A DNA stretch of 64,000 nt from Duganella sp. SG902 (GCF_013376005.1 NZ_JABMJK010000023.1:1-64000); one strand, 5' to 3'; positions 53,579 to 62,267 are shown, counted from the stretch's first letter. Program-made: numbers and translations. The notes: generated by a model not told the origin, from the letters alone.

Positions 53579-54215
53579 ACGTCATGCGCTGGTGTGGCTG
53601 AATGATGCCGGCTGGTCGGCGGCGATCGCCGCCGCGCGACCGGAGCATCAGGCCGCGCTGGGGCAGTGGCAACGCGAGGATTGGCCCGCTGTCGCGCGCC
53701 GGCTCGATGCCGACGCGGCTCCGGACGAGGTTTGCCTCGGCCTGCCGCTGCCGCCGGACGCGCATGGCACCAAGGTGCGCATCGCGTTGCGCGCGTGCGC
53801 GACGCACATCGCCCGCACAAGCGATGCGATTGAATTAAAGTCCGCCCTGCCCGCCGCCGGCGCCTGGCGTGAGCATCTGGCCACGCTTTGCGATGAGGCC
53901 CCGGGCCTGCGCGTGTTTGGGTCGCTGGCCATGCAGGCGCTGACTGGCTTGCGCTACGTCTCGCCGGCCTCGGACATCGATGTGCTGTTTCGTCCAGCCA
54001 GCAGCCAGCAATTATCGGAAGTCGTTACGCGGCTCGTGCGGAATGTCGAACATCTGCCGCTGGATGGAGAAATTGTCTTCCCCGGCGGCGCGGCGGTATC
54101 GTGGAAGGAGTGGCGGATAGCGACGACGCATCCGGCCAAGGTTATGGTCAAGGAACTGCGCACCGTGCGGCTGGCCGATGCCGCGTCGCTGCTCGCCACA
54201 CTGGAGGAGCAATAA
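53565..54215 (+). CDS. mdcG: Malonate decarboxylase holo-ACP synthase (phosphoribosyl-dephospho-CoA transferase)
   Basis: A 216-residue protein that attaches the prosthetic group to MdcC. RVFGSLAMQALTGLRYVSPASDIDVLF (about 107-133) is the nucleotidyltransferase GS...DxD motif. It overlaps mdcE by 14 bases, and its stop overlaps the mdcB start (TAATG). Confidence 0.92.
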   Translation: MSSVERHALVWLNDAGWSAAIAAARPEHQAALGQWQREDWPAVARRLDADAAPDEVCLGLPLPPDAHGTKVRIALRACATHIARTSDAIELKSALPAAGAWREHLATLCDEAPGLRVFGSLAMQALTGLRYVSPASDIDVLFRPASSQQLSEVVTRLVRNVEHLPLDGEIVFPGGAAVSWKEWRIATTHPAKVMVKELRTVRLADAASLLATLEEQ

Positions 54216-55126
54216 TGCGTGCCGCTATCTACCAGGCCCCGCCCGCCGCCATGGCCGCCGTGGCTTCGCGCCTCGGCCGCACGGACCGGCAAGCTTTCGC
54301 GCGCGAGGTCGCGCGGCTGGCGGTGCGCAGCCTGCATGCGGAACTCTGCCTGTACCCCAAGCCGGGACTGGTGTCGCCGGTGGACAGCGGCAGCCATGAC
54401 GACATGGACGCCGGCACCTTCATGCGCAGCATGTTCTCGCTGCGTCACTACTTCAGGAAAATCTGCCTCGCGGGTTGGGACGATGCGCCGTTCGCGCAAC
54501 TCAAGCAGCTTGGCATCGCGGCGGAAAAGGCGATGCTGAAGGCGACGCGCGGCATCAACACCCATCGCGGCGCCATCTTCAGCCTCGGCATGCTGTGCGC
54601 CACCGCCGGCCGCGCCCGCGCGCAAGCCACGCCCATGACGCCAGCCGGCCTGCGCGCCGCCCTGTTGATACGCTGGGGTGAGGAACTCGCCGTCCACGCC
54701 AGCGCCTCCGCGGCGGCCACCAGCAACGGTTTGCGTGTCGCCGCGCGGTACGCGGTGAGCGGCGCGCGCGAGGAAGGTGCGCTTGGCCTGCCGTCGGTGT
54801 TCGAGGTCGGCATCCCGGCCTTGCTGGCCTCCCGCGCGCGCGGCGCCACCGTCACGGAGGAGCGGGTCGACACGCTCTACACCCTGATGGCGCACATCAG
54901 CGACAGCAACGTCTATCACCGCGCCGGCCCACGCGGAGCGCGGATGGTGCGCGAGCACGCCGAACGCTTCCTCCGTCAAGGCGGCACCGCCAACGTCAAC
55001 TGGCATGCCGACGCGCTGCGCAGCCATCAAATCTTCGTGCAGCACCGCCTCTCGCCCGGCGGCGCGGCGGACTTGCTGGCCGCCTGCTGCCTCGTGCAAT
55101 CCCTGGCCGCGCTGGAAGACAAATGA
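54215..55126 (+). CDS. mdcB: Triphosphoribosyl-dephospho-CoA synthase
   Basis: A 303-residue all-helical enzyme that makes the prosthetic-group precursor from ATP and dephospho-CoA. AELCLYPKPGLVSPVDSGSHDDMDAGTFMRS is the CitG/MdcB signature, and THRGAIFSLGMLCATAGRA and DSNVYHRAGPRGARMV follow. A GGAGGAGC site lies before ATG 54215. Ends in the mdcH start. Confidence 0.93.
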   Translation: MRAAIYQAPPAAMAAVASRLGRTDRQAFAREVARLAVRSLHAELCLYPKPGLVSPVDSGSHDDMDAGTFMRSMFSLRHYFRKICLAGWDDAPFAQLKQLGIAAEKAMLKATRGINTHRGAIFSLGMLCATAGRARAQATPMTPAGLRAALLIRWGEELAVHASASAAATSNGLRVAARYAVSGAREEGALGLPSVFEVGIPALLASRARGATVTEERVDTLYTLMAHISDSNVYHRAGPRGARMVREHAERFLRQGGTANVNWHADALRSHQIFVQHRLSPGGAADLLAACCLVQSLAALEDK

Positions 55127-56031
55127 GCCACGCGCGCCTGCTACTGCTGTGCCCCGGCCAAGGAGACCAGCACCCGGACATGTTCACGCTGGCGCGCACC
55201 AGCCCTGACGCTGACGCGCTGGCCGCGCGCCTGCTCAACGGCGCGAGCCTCGACGGCGACATCTACGCCAACCGCGTCGCGCAGCCGCTGATCGTGGCCG
55301 CGACACTCAGCATGTGGGAAGCCCTCCGCGATGCCGTCCCGCCGCCGGCGCTGGTGGCCGGCTACAGCATCGGTGAACTGTCGGCCCACGGCGTCGCCGG
55401 CGCCATCACGCCCGAGCAAGCGATCAAGCTGGCGGGCCAGCGCGCGTATCTGATGGACGAATGCCAGCGCGCCTCGCCTGGCCAGGCGCTGCTGACCATC
55501 ACCGGCCTGCCGCTCTCCAGCGCCAGCACCTTGGCGGCCGCATACGGCTACCGTGTCAGCATCGAAACCGGAGAGGATGCCTGCATCGCCGGAGGACCCG
55601 CCGCGCAGGCGGACCAGCTACACCAGACCATCGAGGCAAAAGGCGCCCGCAGCAAGCGGCTGCCGGTGGAAGTGGCGTCGCATACGCCGTACATGCAAAG
55701 CGCGGTCGAGCCATTCGCGGCGGCCTTGCGCATCACAGCATTCCAGGCGCCACAGGCGCCGGTGCTGGCCGGGATCGACGCGGCCACGGTCAACGACAAG
55801 GCGCGCGCGGTGGATACGCTGTCGCGCCAACTGGCGGAAAAAATCCGCTGGCTCGCCTGCATGGACGCCGCCGCCGAAGCAGGCATCACCGTCGCGCTGG
55901 AGCTGGGGCCGGGCGCCGCGCTATCGCGCATGCTGCAAAACCGCCATCCTCACATCGCCACCCGCTCGGTGGCCGACTTCCGCACCCTGGACGGCATCCG
56001 TAAATGGCTGGACCGAGCCTGCGAAGGCTAG
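55123..56031 (+). CDS. mdcH: Malonyl-CoA:carrier-protein transacylase (malonate decarboxylase epsilon subunit)
   Basis: A 302-residue FabD-like transferase. CPGQGDQHPDM near 10-20 and Ser82 in the active-site GYSIGELSAHG, with His in SHTPYM near 187 and Q-containing loops, are all present. It loads the first malonyl group to start the decarboxylase cycle. Last gene of the operon; it converges with trxC. Confidence 0.93.
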   Translation: MSHARLLLLCPGQGDQHPDMFTLARTSPDADALAARLLNGASLDGDIYANRVAQPLIVAATLSMWEALRDAVPPPALVAGYSIGELSAHGVAGAITPEQAIKLAGQRAYLMDECQRASPGQALLTITGLPLSSASTLAAAYGYRVSIETGEDACIAGGPAAQADQLHQTIEAKGARSKRLPVEVASHTPYMQSAVEPFAAALRITAFQAPQAPVLAGIDAATVNDKARAVDTLSRQLAEKIRWLACMDAAAEAGITVALELGPGAALSRMLQNRHPHIATRSVADFRTLDGIRKWLDRACEG

Positions 56032-56033
56032 CT

Positions 56034-56492
56034 TCAGCCATTATTCCGCGTCGCCCACGCGACGATGTTTTGCGCATCCATGGCGCCCGGCTGACGCGCC
56101 ACCTCGCGGCCGCCCCTGAACAGCGCCAGTGTCGGGATGCTGCGGATGGCGTAGCGTGCCGCCAGATCCTGCGCCTGCTCGGTATCGACCTTCACCACGC
56201 GGAACCGCGGCTCCAGCCGCTGCGCGGCCTGCGCGTAAAACGGCGCCATCGTGCGGCAAGGACCGCACCACGGCGCCCAGAAATCCACCAGCACCGGAAT
56301 ATCGCTACGTTCGATATGCTTCAGAAAGCGCGCGCTGCCCAGGTCAACCGGCGCGCCAGTGAACAGCGCCTTCTGGCACTTGCCGCACACCGGCTCGGCC
56401 GCCAGCTTGGCCGCCGGCACCCGATTCACCGCGTCGCAATGCGGACAAACAATATGCAGCGACTCGTGCTGCGCACTCGTGGAATTGCTCAT
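56034..56492 (-). CDS. trxC: Thioredoxin 2 (zinc-binding)
   Basis: A 152-residue protein. An N-terminal zinc-ribbon with Cys16, Cys19, Cys36 and Cys39 (CPHC, CGKC) precedes a thioredoxin domain with the redox site WCGPC at 75-79 and cis-Pro in SIPTLALF. This is the TrxC layout, a cytoplasmic reductase of the oxidative-stress response. Of three in-frame ATGs the third (56492) has the best spacing from GGAGG. Confidence 0.93.
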   Translation of the reverse strand: MSNSTSAQHESLHIVCPHCDAVNRVPAAKLAAEPVCGKCQKALFTGAPVDLGSARFLKHIERSDIPVLVDFWAPWCGPCRTMAPFYAQAAQRLEPRFRVVKVDTEQAQDLAARYAIRSIPTLALFRGGREVARQPGAMDAQNIVAWATRNNG

Positions 56493-56601
56493 CATGACCT
56501 CCATACATCAAGCCCAGCATGATAATCCAAGCCTGCGAAACGCGCTCCGCCCTTGCTTTTCATCAAGGCGTCCGCTGGAAACCCGACCGTAGACTAGGGC
56601 A

Positions 56602-57567
56602 ATGCCAGCCCCCACTCCGCCCGCCCGCTACGACCTGCCGTGGAAAATCGCTATGGCACACGCTTTTCCCGCTTTCATGGCGTTCTTTTTTGCGGATCTT
56701 CACGCCAAGATCGACTGGACGAAGCGTCCTCGTTTTCGCGACAAGGAGCTGGCAAAGATTGGCTTTACGGATGCACCGGACAACATGGTTGCCGACAAGC
56801 TGGTCGAAGTCAGCCTGCGCGACGATAACCCGGAATGGATTCTGCTTCACATCGAAGTACAATCCCAGCGCGACACCAGGCTCTCGCGGCGCATACTCGA
56901 CTACAACTATCGAATTTTCAACGAATACGGCCGCCCCGTGACCAGTGTGGTTTTGCTTGCCGATGACGATCCTAACTGGCGCCCGCAAGCGTTTCATCAT
57001 GAGCAACTGGGATCGGTTCAACATCTATCCTTCGGCACAGCCAAGCTGTTAGATTACGCCATGAGCCCTGATGCTTTGCTGGCCTCACACAATCCCATTG
57101 CCTGGGTCGCACTCGCCCACCTGCGCACGCAACAAGCACGCAACAATATCGATGAGCTATATGCCGCCAAGCTGCAGTTATCCAGACGACTATTCCAGCA
57201 TCGCTGGAGCAGAAGGCGCATACTTACCTTATTCAAAGTGATCAACTGGATGATGGTCTTGCCGCATCGCTATCAAGAACTTTACTGGCAAGCCATGCGC
57301 CAATTGGACAAGGAGTACAAAATGGAATTGATGAATCCATTGGAACAGATGTTTTTTAATAACGGCATGGAAGAAGGCTTGGAGCGAGGTTTGGAACAAG
57401 GTCGCAAGGAAGGTGCGCTGGCGCTGCTGGAACGGCTGCTTACTCAGCGCTTCGGGCCGCTGCCGTCAGCGGTCCGCAGCAAGCTGGCCAAGGCCAGCGT
57501 CGCGCAACTGACGGCCTGGGCCGACGCGCTGCCGCAAGCGCAATCGCTCAAGCAAATCTTCCAATAA
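56602..57567 (+). CDS. Rpn-like PD-(D/E)XK nuclease-family protein, paralogue 2
   Basis: A 321-residue paralogue of the 32718-33731 protein. Shared blocks run through ADKLVEVSL, WILLHIEVQSQRD, RRILDYNYRIFNEYGRPV, LAHLRTQQAR, KVINWMMVLP and the DUF4351-like end LLTQRFGPLPSAVRSKLAKASVAQLTAW. The E-x-Q variant of the nuclease core is kept. The tetrapeptide-repeat linker is shorter (GMEEGLERGLEQGRKEG). Rpn proteins are reported to nick DNA and, in some cases, to act in phage defence. The coding region is less GC-rich than neighbours, which suggests transfer. Confidence 0.8.
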   Translation: MPAPTPPARYDLPWKIAMAHAFPAFMAFFFADLHAKIDWTKRPRFRDKELAKIGFTDAPDNMVADKLVEVSLRDDNPEWILLHIEVQSQRDTRLSRRILDYNYRIFNEYGRPVTSVVLLADDDPNWRPQAFHHEQLGSVQHLSFGTAKLLDYAMSPDALLASHNPIAWVALAHLRTQQARNNIDELYAAKLQLSRRLFQHRWSRRRILTLFKVINWMMVLPHRYQELYWQAMRQLDKEYKMELMNPLEQMFFNNGMEEGLERGLEQGRKEGALALLERLLTQRFGPLPSAVRSKLAKASVAQLTAWADALPQAQSLKQIFQ

Positions 57568-57604
57568 AAAACCGCGCCACGCGAATTGGCTTCGCGTGGC
57601 GCGG
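57566..57604. terminator. Strong intrinsic terminator between convergent genes
   Basis: CCGCGCCACGCG (57572-57583), a 9-nt loop and CGCGTGGCGCGG (57593-57604) form a perfect 12-bp stem. Read leftward it is followed by six T, ending the phasin transcript; it may also stop the rightward one. Confidence 0.85.
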
Positions 57605-57627
57605 AAATCACGACTTAAAACAAAAAA

Positions 57628-58269
57628 TCAGGTCTCTTTACGAGCGCCAGTCTGCTTGCCGCTCTGACTGGCGGCTTGGGCAGCGGTCTGGGCCTGGGTG
57701 GCCTGGCCGCCTTGCATATGGCCGCTTTCACGGCCCTCGGTGCCGTTCTGGCCGCTTTGCAGCGTCTGGCCGCCGCGGCTTTCATTGCCGCGCGAACGCT
57801 GGGCCCCGTCGCTGTGGAACGAGAACGGATCGGTAAAGCGCTCCACCGCGTCCTGGTGGTTGCGCAGGGTTTTTTCCGTTTCCTCGGAGGTCACGCGCGC
57901 CACCTCGTCGGCCAACGCCTTGGCGGTGCGGCTGGTTTCCTGCACGTGTTCTTCCGCCACCTTGGACAGGTCGACATGGGTGTCGGCCGCGATGCGCGAC
58001 AGGTGTTGCTGGTACGCGCGCAGCTTTTCAGCGGTGGGCTGGGCATGGGCCGCGGCGGCCGCCAGCGCCTCGGTCGGGCGGTGGGCGGTGATGACCTGCT
58101 GGCTGGCCTGCGTGGTTTCTTCCAGCAAGGTCTGCGCCAATTGGATGTTCAGGTCGCTGTATTGTTGGACGGTGCGGAAAAGAGACTTGGACATGTCGTT
58201 GAAGAACGACAGCTGCGCTTCCATGTGCGTTTTTGCTGCGGGGGTGACAGTTTGGGAGAATGGGTACAT
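57628..58269 (-). CDS. Phasin-family protein
   Basis: A 213-residue protein. The phasin-type helical part (about 15-145; MEAQLSFFNDMSKSLFRTVQQYSDLNIQLAQTLLEETTQASQQV) coats polyhydroxyalkanoate granules in known members. A disordered Gln/Gly/Ser-rich tail follows (about 155-213). Monocistronic with its own terminator. A perfect FNR/Anr box lies about 91-104 bp upstream, hinting at induction when oxygen is low. Confidence 0.88.
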   Translation of the reverse strand: MYPFSQTVTPAAKTHMEAQLSFFNDMSKSLFRTVQQYSDLNIQLAQTLLEETTQASQQVITAHRPTEALAAAAAHAQPTAEKLRAYQQHLSRIAADTHVDLSKVAEEHVQETSRTAKALADEVARVTSEETEKTLRNHQDAVERFTDPFSFHSDGAQRSRGNESRGGQTLQSGQNGTEGRESGHMQGGQATQAQTAAQAASQSGKQTGARKET

Positions 58270-58350
58270 AGATTTGCCTCGATAGTTAAGTGCCAGGGAA
58301 TTGTCGTCGTCGCGAGTGCGGCGCGAACGTCAAGGCTACGTTAACCCCAC

Positions 58351-58382
58351 CCGGCACGTTTGATCTGGATCAAACGTGCCGG
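58351..58382. promoter_or_regulatory. Perfect FNR/Anr box inside a 32-nt palindrome
   Basis: CCGGCACGTTTGATC (58351-58365), TG, GATCAAACGTGCCGG (58368-58382) is a perfect 15-bp palindrome. Its centre is TTGAT-CTGG-ATCAA (58360-58373), the exact FNR/Anr consensus. Placed at -41.5 it would give a phasin transcript starting near 58325. It also lies 16 bp after the stop of the transporter gene (same strand) and could double as its 3' hairpin, though no T-run follows. Confidence 0.6.
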
Positions 58383-58397
58383 CATCCCGGACTTTTC

Positions 58398-60029
58398 CTA
58401 CTTAAACAGTACCGCTGCTTTCTGCACCGTGATGGCGATGCCGATCGCCAGCGGAATACCCACCGCCAGCCAGCCGAAGGCCACCGCCAGCGGACTGGTC
58501 ACGCCGTTCGAGGCCACCGCCGTGCCGGTCGCGGCCGCCGCGTCGCGCTCGTGCGCCAGCTTCTTCTCGGCCGCCAGTTCGGCGTCGGTCATGAAGTGCT
58601 TGTCGGCCACCGGACGCACCAGCAGGTTGCAAATCAAGCCGATCACCAGCAGGCCGGCCAGCACATACATGGTGATGTCGTAAGCCTGCGCCTTCGGCAC
58701 GCCATTGGCGATCTGGTACTCGCGCACGTAGTTGACCAGGATGGGGCCGAACACACCAGCCGCCGCCCACGCGGTCAGCAGGCGGCCGTGGATCGCGCCC
58801 ACCATCTGCGTGCCGAACAGGTCGGCCAGGTAGGCCGGCACGGTGGCGAAGCCACCGCCATACATCGACAGGATGATGCAGAAGAAGCCGACGAATAACG
58901 GCTTGTTGCCGGCATGCGCCATCGATGGAATCGACGCGTACAGCGCGAGGCCCAGTACGAAGAAGATGCCGTAGGTGACCTTGCGGCCGAGGAAGTCCGA
59001 GCACGAGGCCCAGGCGAAACGGCCGCCGATGTTGAACAGCGACAGCAGGCCGGTGAAGCCGGCCGCGATGGCGGCGATCTGCGCCTTCTGCGCGGTGTCC
59101 AGCTCATTGAAGGTCTTGGCCACGCCCAGCAGCTGGCCGCCGAAGATTTCCTGCAGCAGCGGCGAAGCCATGCCCAGGATGCCGATGCCGGCCGTCACGT
59201 TCAGGCACAGCACCCACCACACCAGCCAGAACTGCGGAATGCCCCACACCTTGCTGGCGTGCACGTGGCGGGTGGTGATCATGGCGTTGCCGTTGGTGGC
59301 CGGCGGCGTCCAGCCCGCCGGCTTCCAGCCGGTCGGCGGCACGCGGTACGACAGCGCGCCCGCCATCATGAACACGAAGTAGATCGCGGCCATCACCAGG
59401 AAGGTCTGCCACACGCCCACCGAATCAGGAGTCGCGAAGAACTTCATCAGCTTGTCGGCCAGCGGCGCGCCGATCATGGCGCCGCCACCGAAGCCCATGA
59501 TGGCCATGCCGGTCGCCATGCCGCGGCGGTCCGGGAACCATTTGATCAGGGTCGACACCGGCGAGATGTAGCCCAGGCCCAGGCCGATACCGCCGATCAC
59601 GCCGGAACCCAGCCACATCAGCCAGATCTGGTGCTGGTACACGCCCAGCGCCGAGATCACCAGGCCGCCGCACCAGCACACGGCCGATACCACGCCGGCC
59701 TTGCGCGGACCGGCGTGTTCCAGCCAGCCGCCGAACAGCCAGGCCGACAGGCCGAGGAACACGAAGAACATGGTGTACATCCAGCCCAGCATGGAAATCT
59801 GCCAGTCGCAGCTGGTCGACAGGATGCGCTCCAGCAGGCCGATGTCGGCCGCGCAGGCGATCGACTCCTTGATGCCCAGCGCCTTCGACAGCGGCAACCA
59901 GAACACCGAGAAACCATACGCCATGCCAATGCACAGGTGAATTGCCAGCGCCGCGGGCGGCACCAGCCAACGATTGAAGCCCGCACCGGCTACCGTGCGT
60001 TCCTTCTCCAGAAAGTCAAACAAAGCCAT
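58398..60029 (-). CDS. OFA-family MFS transporter (oxalate/formate antiporter-like)
   Basis: A 543-residue, 12-helix transporter. IHLCIGMAYGFSVFWLPLS is the OFA start, and GIGLGLGYISPVSTLIKWFPDRRGMATGMAIMGFGGGAMIG is the diagnostic family motif. FNIGGRFAWASCSDFLGRK and YGGGFATVPAYLADLFGTQMVGAIHGRLLTAWAAAGVFGP follow. The first periplasmic loop is longer than usual (two Cys, SIACAADIG and STSCDWQ). Members exchange small carboxylates such as oxalate and formate, and many remain uncharacterised. Presence near an acyl-CoA synthetase and phasin suggests organic-acid use. Confidence 0.9.
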   Translation of the reverse strand: MALFDFLEKERTVAGAGFNRWLVPPAALAIHLCIGMAYGFSVFWLPLSKALGIKESIACAADIGLLERILSTSCDWQISMLGWMYTMFFVFLGLSAWLFGGWLEHAGPRKAGVVSAVCWCGGLVISALGVYQHQIWLMWLGSGVIGGIGLGLGYISPVSTLIKWFPDRRGMATGMAIMGFGGGAMIGAPLADKLMKFFATPDSVGVWQTFLVMAAIYFVFMMAGALSYRVPPTGWKPAGWTPPATNGNAMITTRHVHASKVWGIPQFWLVWWVLCLNVTAGIGILGMASPLLQEIFGGQLLGVAKTFNELDTAQKAQIAAIAAGFTGLLSLFNIGGRFAWASCSDFLGRKVTYGIFFVLGLALYASIPSMAHAGNKPLFVGFFCIILSMYGGGFATVPAYLADLFGTQMVGAIHGRLLTAWAAAGVFGPILVNYVREYQIANGVPKAQAYDITMYVLAGLLVIGLICNLLVRPVADKHFMTDAELAAEKKLAHERDAAAATGTAVASNGVTSPLAVAFGWLAVGIPLAIGIAITVQKAAVLFK

Positions 60030-60133
60030 TCAGTTTTCCCCAAAAAGTGTTTCTCATGAACAATATCGGGCGCAAGAATAGCACAAATGTAATTCTTATG
60101 GGATAAGTGACGGTATCCTCTGGGAAATTGCAA

Positions 60134-60165
60134 CACGCGTTCGCCTAAAATTTAATCAACGCGTG
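60134..60165. promoter_or_regulatory. Inverted repeat before miniature flagellar-like gene
   Basis: CACGCGTT (60134-60141) and AACGCGTG (60158-60165) flank an AT-rich 16-nt spacer. The 189-bp region between the divergent transporter and this gene otherwise shows no clear promoter. Confidence 0.4.
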
Positions 60166-60218
60166 CATTCCTATCGTGCGGGGTGTAAACTGGTGGCTTC
60201 TTGCTGGAGGGAAATATC

Positions 60219-60545
60219 ATGGCCATCACCGCGCTAAGTTCTGGAGTCACCGGTCTCAACGCCGCCGAGCGCGCGCTGGGCAACAGCGCCAACTCGATCG
60301 CTAACCTGAACACGCAGGGCTTCCAGCCCGCGCAGGCGACGTTCCAGGAAAACGCGCCGGCCGGCAGCGGCGTCTCGCTGTCCTTGCGCGGCCAGCAACT
60401 GTCGCAGGCGGACGCCCCCAGCGCCACCAACCTCGCCACCGAAACCACCAACTCGCTGGTATACAAGGCGCAGTTCGACCTGTCGGCCAAGGTGGTCCAG
60501 GCCGCCGACCAGAATCTCGGCACGCTGATCGACATCAAGGCTTGA
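60219..60545 (+). CDS. Miniature flagellar-rod-like protein
   Basis: A 108-residue protein with GGAGGG before the ATG. The start, AITALSSGVTGLNAAERALGNSANSIANLNTQGF, resembles the N-terminal helix and NxxT/S-x-G-F motif of flagellar rod and hook proteins. The end, NSLVYKAQFDLSAKVVQAADQNLGTLIDIKA, resembles their C-terminal helix. The central D1-type domain is almost absent. No flagellar gene is nearby. It may be a rod-like remnant or a small protein of unknown role; relatives of this size occur singly in related genomes as far as I recall, which is not checked. Confidence 0.7.
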   Translation: MAITALSSGVTGLNAAERALGNSANSIANLNTQGFQPAQATFQENAPAGSGVSLSLRGQQLSQADAPSATNLATETTNSLVYKAQFDLSAKVVQAADQNLGTLIDIKA

Positions 60546-60579
60546 TCGCCGCCGGCCGCATCGGCCACAATGCGCGGCA

Positions 60580-62067
60580 ATGGATATCCTCGACACCCTC
60601 CCCGCACGTATTTCCGACATTCCCCGCCGCTGGGCCGCGCGCACGCCGCAGGCCCACGCGCTGCACGACGGCCAGCGCCACTGGACCTATGCCGAGCTGG
60701 CCACCGCGGTAGCGCAAACCGCCGAACTCCTGCGCCGCTGGCAGGTCCGGCCCGGCGACCGCCTGGCCATCGTTGGCGAGAATTGCGTGGCGCAGGTGGC
60801 GCTGAGTTTTGCCGCCGCCGAGCTCGACGCGTGGATGGTCCACGTCAACGGCCGCCTGACGGGCCGGGAAGTGGACGTGGTGCTGCGCCACAGCGGCGCG
60901 CGCCTGGCGATCTACCTGCCTTTGCCGGGTTTGCCAGAAACCAGCGAGCACGCCCGACGCAACGAAGCCGTGCCGACGCCCACCCCGCTGGGCACATGGC
61001 TGGTCGGCGCGCTCAACACACATTGCGCGCCGGAACCGGTGCATGCCGCTTCGGACCAGCAGATGGCCGCGCTGCTCTACACCACCGGCACCACCGGCGC
61101 GCCCAAGGGCGTGATGCTCACCCACCGCAACCTGCTGTTCATCGCGGCCGTGTCGAGCGGCCTGCGCGGCCTGACGCCGGACGACCGCGCCTACGGCGTG
61201 CTGCCGGTCACCCACGTCTATGGCCTCAGCTCGGTCATGCTCGGCACCTTGTACGCCGGCGCCTGCCTCCACCTGTGCCCGCGCTTCACGCCCGACGCCC
61301 TGCTCAAGGCCTTGAGCGAGCAGCGGCTGACCATTGTGCAGGGCGTGCCCGCCATGTACGCGCGCCTGCTGGAAAAGCTGGGCGGCGCGCGGCGCAAACT
61401 GGAGACCCATCTGCGCTTCGCCTACGCCGGCGGCTCGCCACTCGCGCCGACACTCAAGACGCAGGTGGAACAGTTGCTGGGCGTGCCGCTGCATAACGGC
61501 TACGGCCTGACCGAAGCCGCGCCCACCGTCAGCCAGACGCGCCTCGACGCGCCGCGCAACGACAGCTCGGTTGGCTATCCGATCCCCGGCGTGGAAGTGC
61601 GTGTCGAGCATGGCAAACTGTGGGTGCGCGGCCCCAACGTCATGCGCGGTTATTATCAGGAGCCGGAGCTGACCGCCGCCGTGCTGCGCGACGACGGCTG
61701 GCTCAACACCGGCGACATGGTGCGCCAGGAAGCCGACGGTGCGCTGTTCATCGTCGGCCGCAGCAAGGAATTGATCATCCGCTCCGGCTTCAACGTCTAT
61801 CCGCTGGAAGTGGAGACCGTGCTCAACGCGCACCCGGCGGTGACGCAATCGGCCGTGCTGGGCCGCGCCCGCGCGGATGGCGATGAAGACATCGTCGCCT
61901 TCGTCGAACCGGACCCGCGTCATGCCGTCACGCCGGCCGAACTGGCCGACTATCTGGCGAACCAACTGGCGCCGTACAAGCGCCCGGCGGACATCATCCT
62001 CATGCCCGCCCTGCCCGCCGCGGCCACCGGCAAGATTCTCAAGAGCCACCTGCGGCAGCTGCTTTAA
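60580..62067 (+). CDS. Class I AMP-dependent acyl-CoA synthetase
   Basis: A 495-residue member of the ANL superfamily. A3 motif YTTGTTGAPKG at 167-177, A5 NGYGLTEAAPTVSQ near 307, A7 GWLNTGDMVRQEADG, A8 GRSKELIIRSGFNVYPLEVE and A10 catalytic Lys485 in ATGKILKSHL are all present. It activates a carboxylic acid as its acyl-AMP and then CoA ester; the chain length or ring cannot be read from these motifs. It is 34 bp after the flagellar-like gene, and its stop overlaps that of a convergent 33-residue gene. Confidence 0.9.
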   Translation: MDILDTLPARISDIPRRWAARTPQAHALHDGQRHWTYAELATAVAQTAELLRRWQVRPGDRLAIVGENCVAQVALSFAAAELDAWMVHVNGRLTGREVDVVLRHSGARLAIYLPLPGLPETSEHARRNEAVPTPTPLGTWLVGALNTHCAPEPVHAASDQQMAALLYTTGTTGAPKGVMLTHRNLLFIAAVSSGLRGLTPDDRAYGVLPVTHVYGLSSVMLGTLYAGACLHLCPRFTPDALLKALSEQRLTIVQGVPAMYARLLEKLGGARRKLETHLRFAYAGGSPLAPTLKTQVEQLLGVPLHNGYGLTEAAPTVSQTRLDAPRNDSSVGYPIPGVEVRVEHGKLWVRGPNVMRGYYQEPELTAAVLRDDGWLNTGDMVRQEADGALFIVGRSKELIIRSGFNVYPLEVETVLNAHPAVTQSAVLGRARADGDEDIVAFVEPDPRHAVTPAELADYLANQLAPYKRPADIILMPALPAAATGKILKSHLRQLL

Positions 62068-62165
62068 TCCTCGCGCTGCTCGCCGGCGTCGCCGCCAATC
62101 TGGACGTAGAGGATTTTTACTGCAATACTCAGGACCACGCCGACGATGCCCAACAGTTCCCACAT
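62064..62165 (-). CDS. 33-residue single-pass membrane protein
   Basis: A short frame with AAGGAG six bases before ATG at 62165. It encodes MWELLGIVGVVLSIAVKILY followed by a hydrophilic tail VQIGGDAGEQRED and a TAA stop. The hydrophobic stretch (about 3-20) is long enough to span the inner membrane, with the acidic tail on the other side. The stop overlaps the stop of the convergent acyl-CoA synthetase by four bases. Function unknown; the ribosome site and clean amphipathic layout argue that it is expressed. Confidence 0.65.
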   Translation of the reverse strand: MWELLGIVGVVLSIAVKILYVQIGGDAGEQRED

Positions 62166-62267
62166 GGCTGGCTCCTTAAAGGAAGAAGAGACGCTTCACT
62201 TTAACGGCCGCGCCGGAATTGATCCAATAGCAAAAACGGCGGCCATCTATCTCGAAACGGCATAACG

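Noticed and set aside
57572..57604. Attachment site or mobile-element end beside the second Rpn-like gene
   Set aside because: The perfect stem with a T-run on the phasin side is a typical terminator, and no matching direct repeat flanks the gene.
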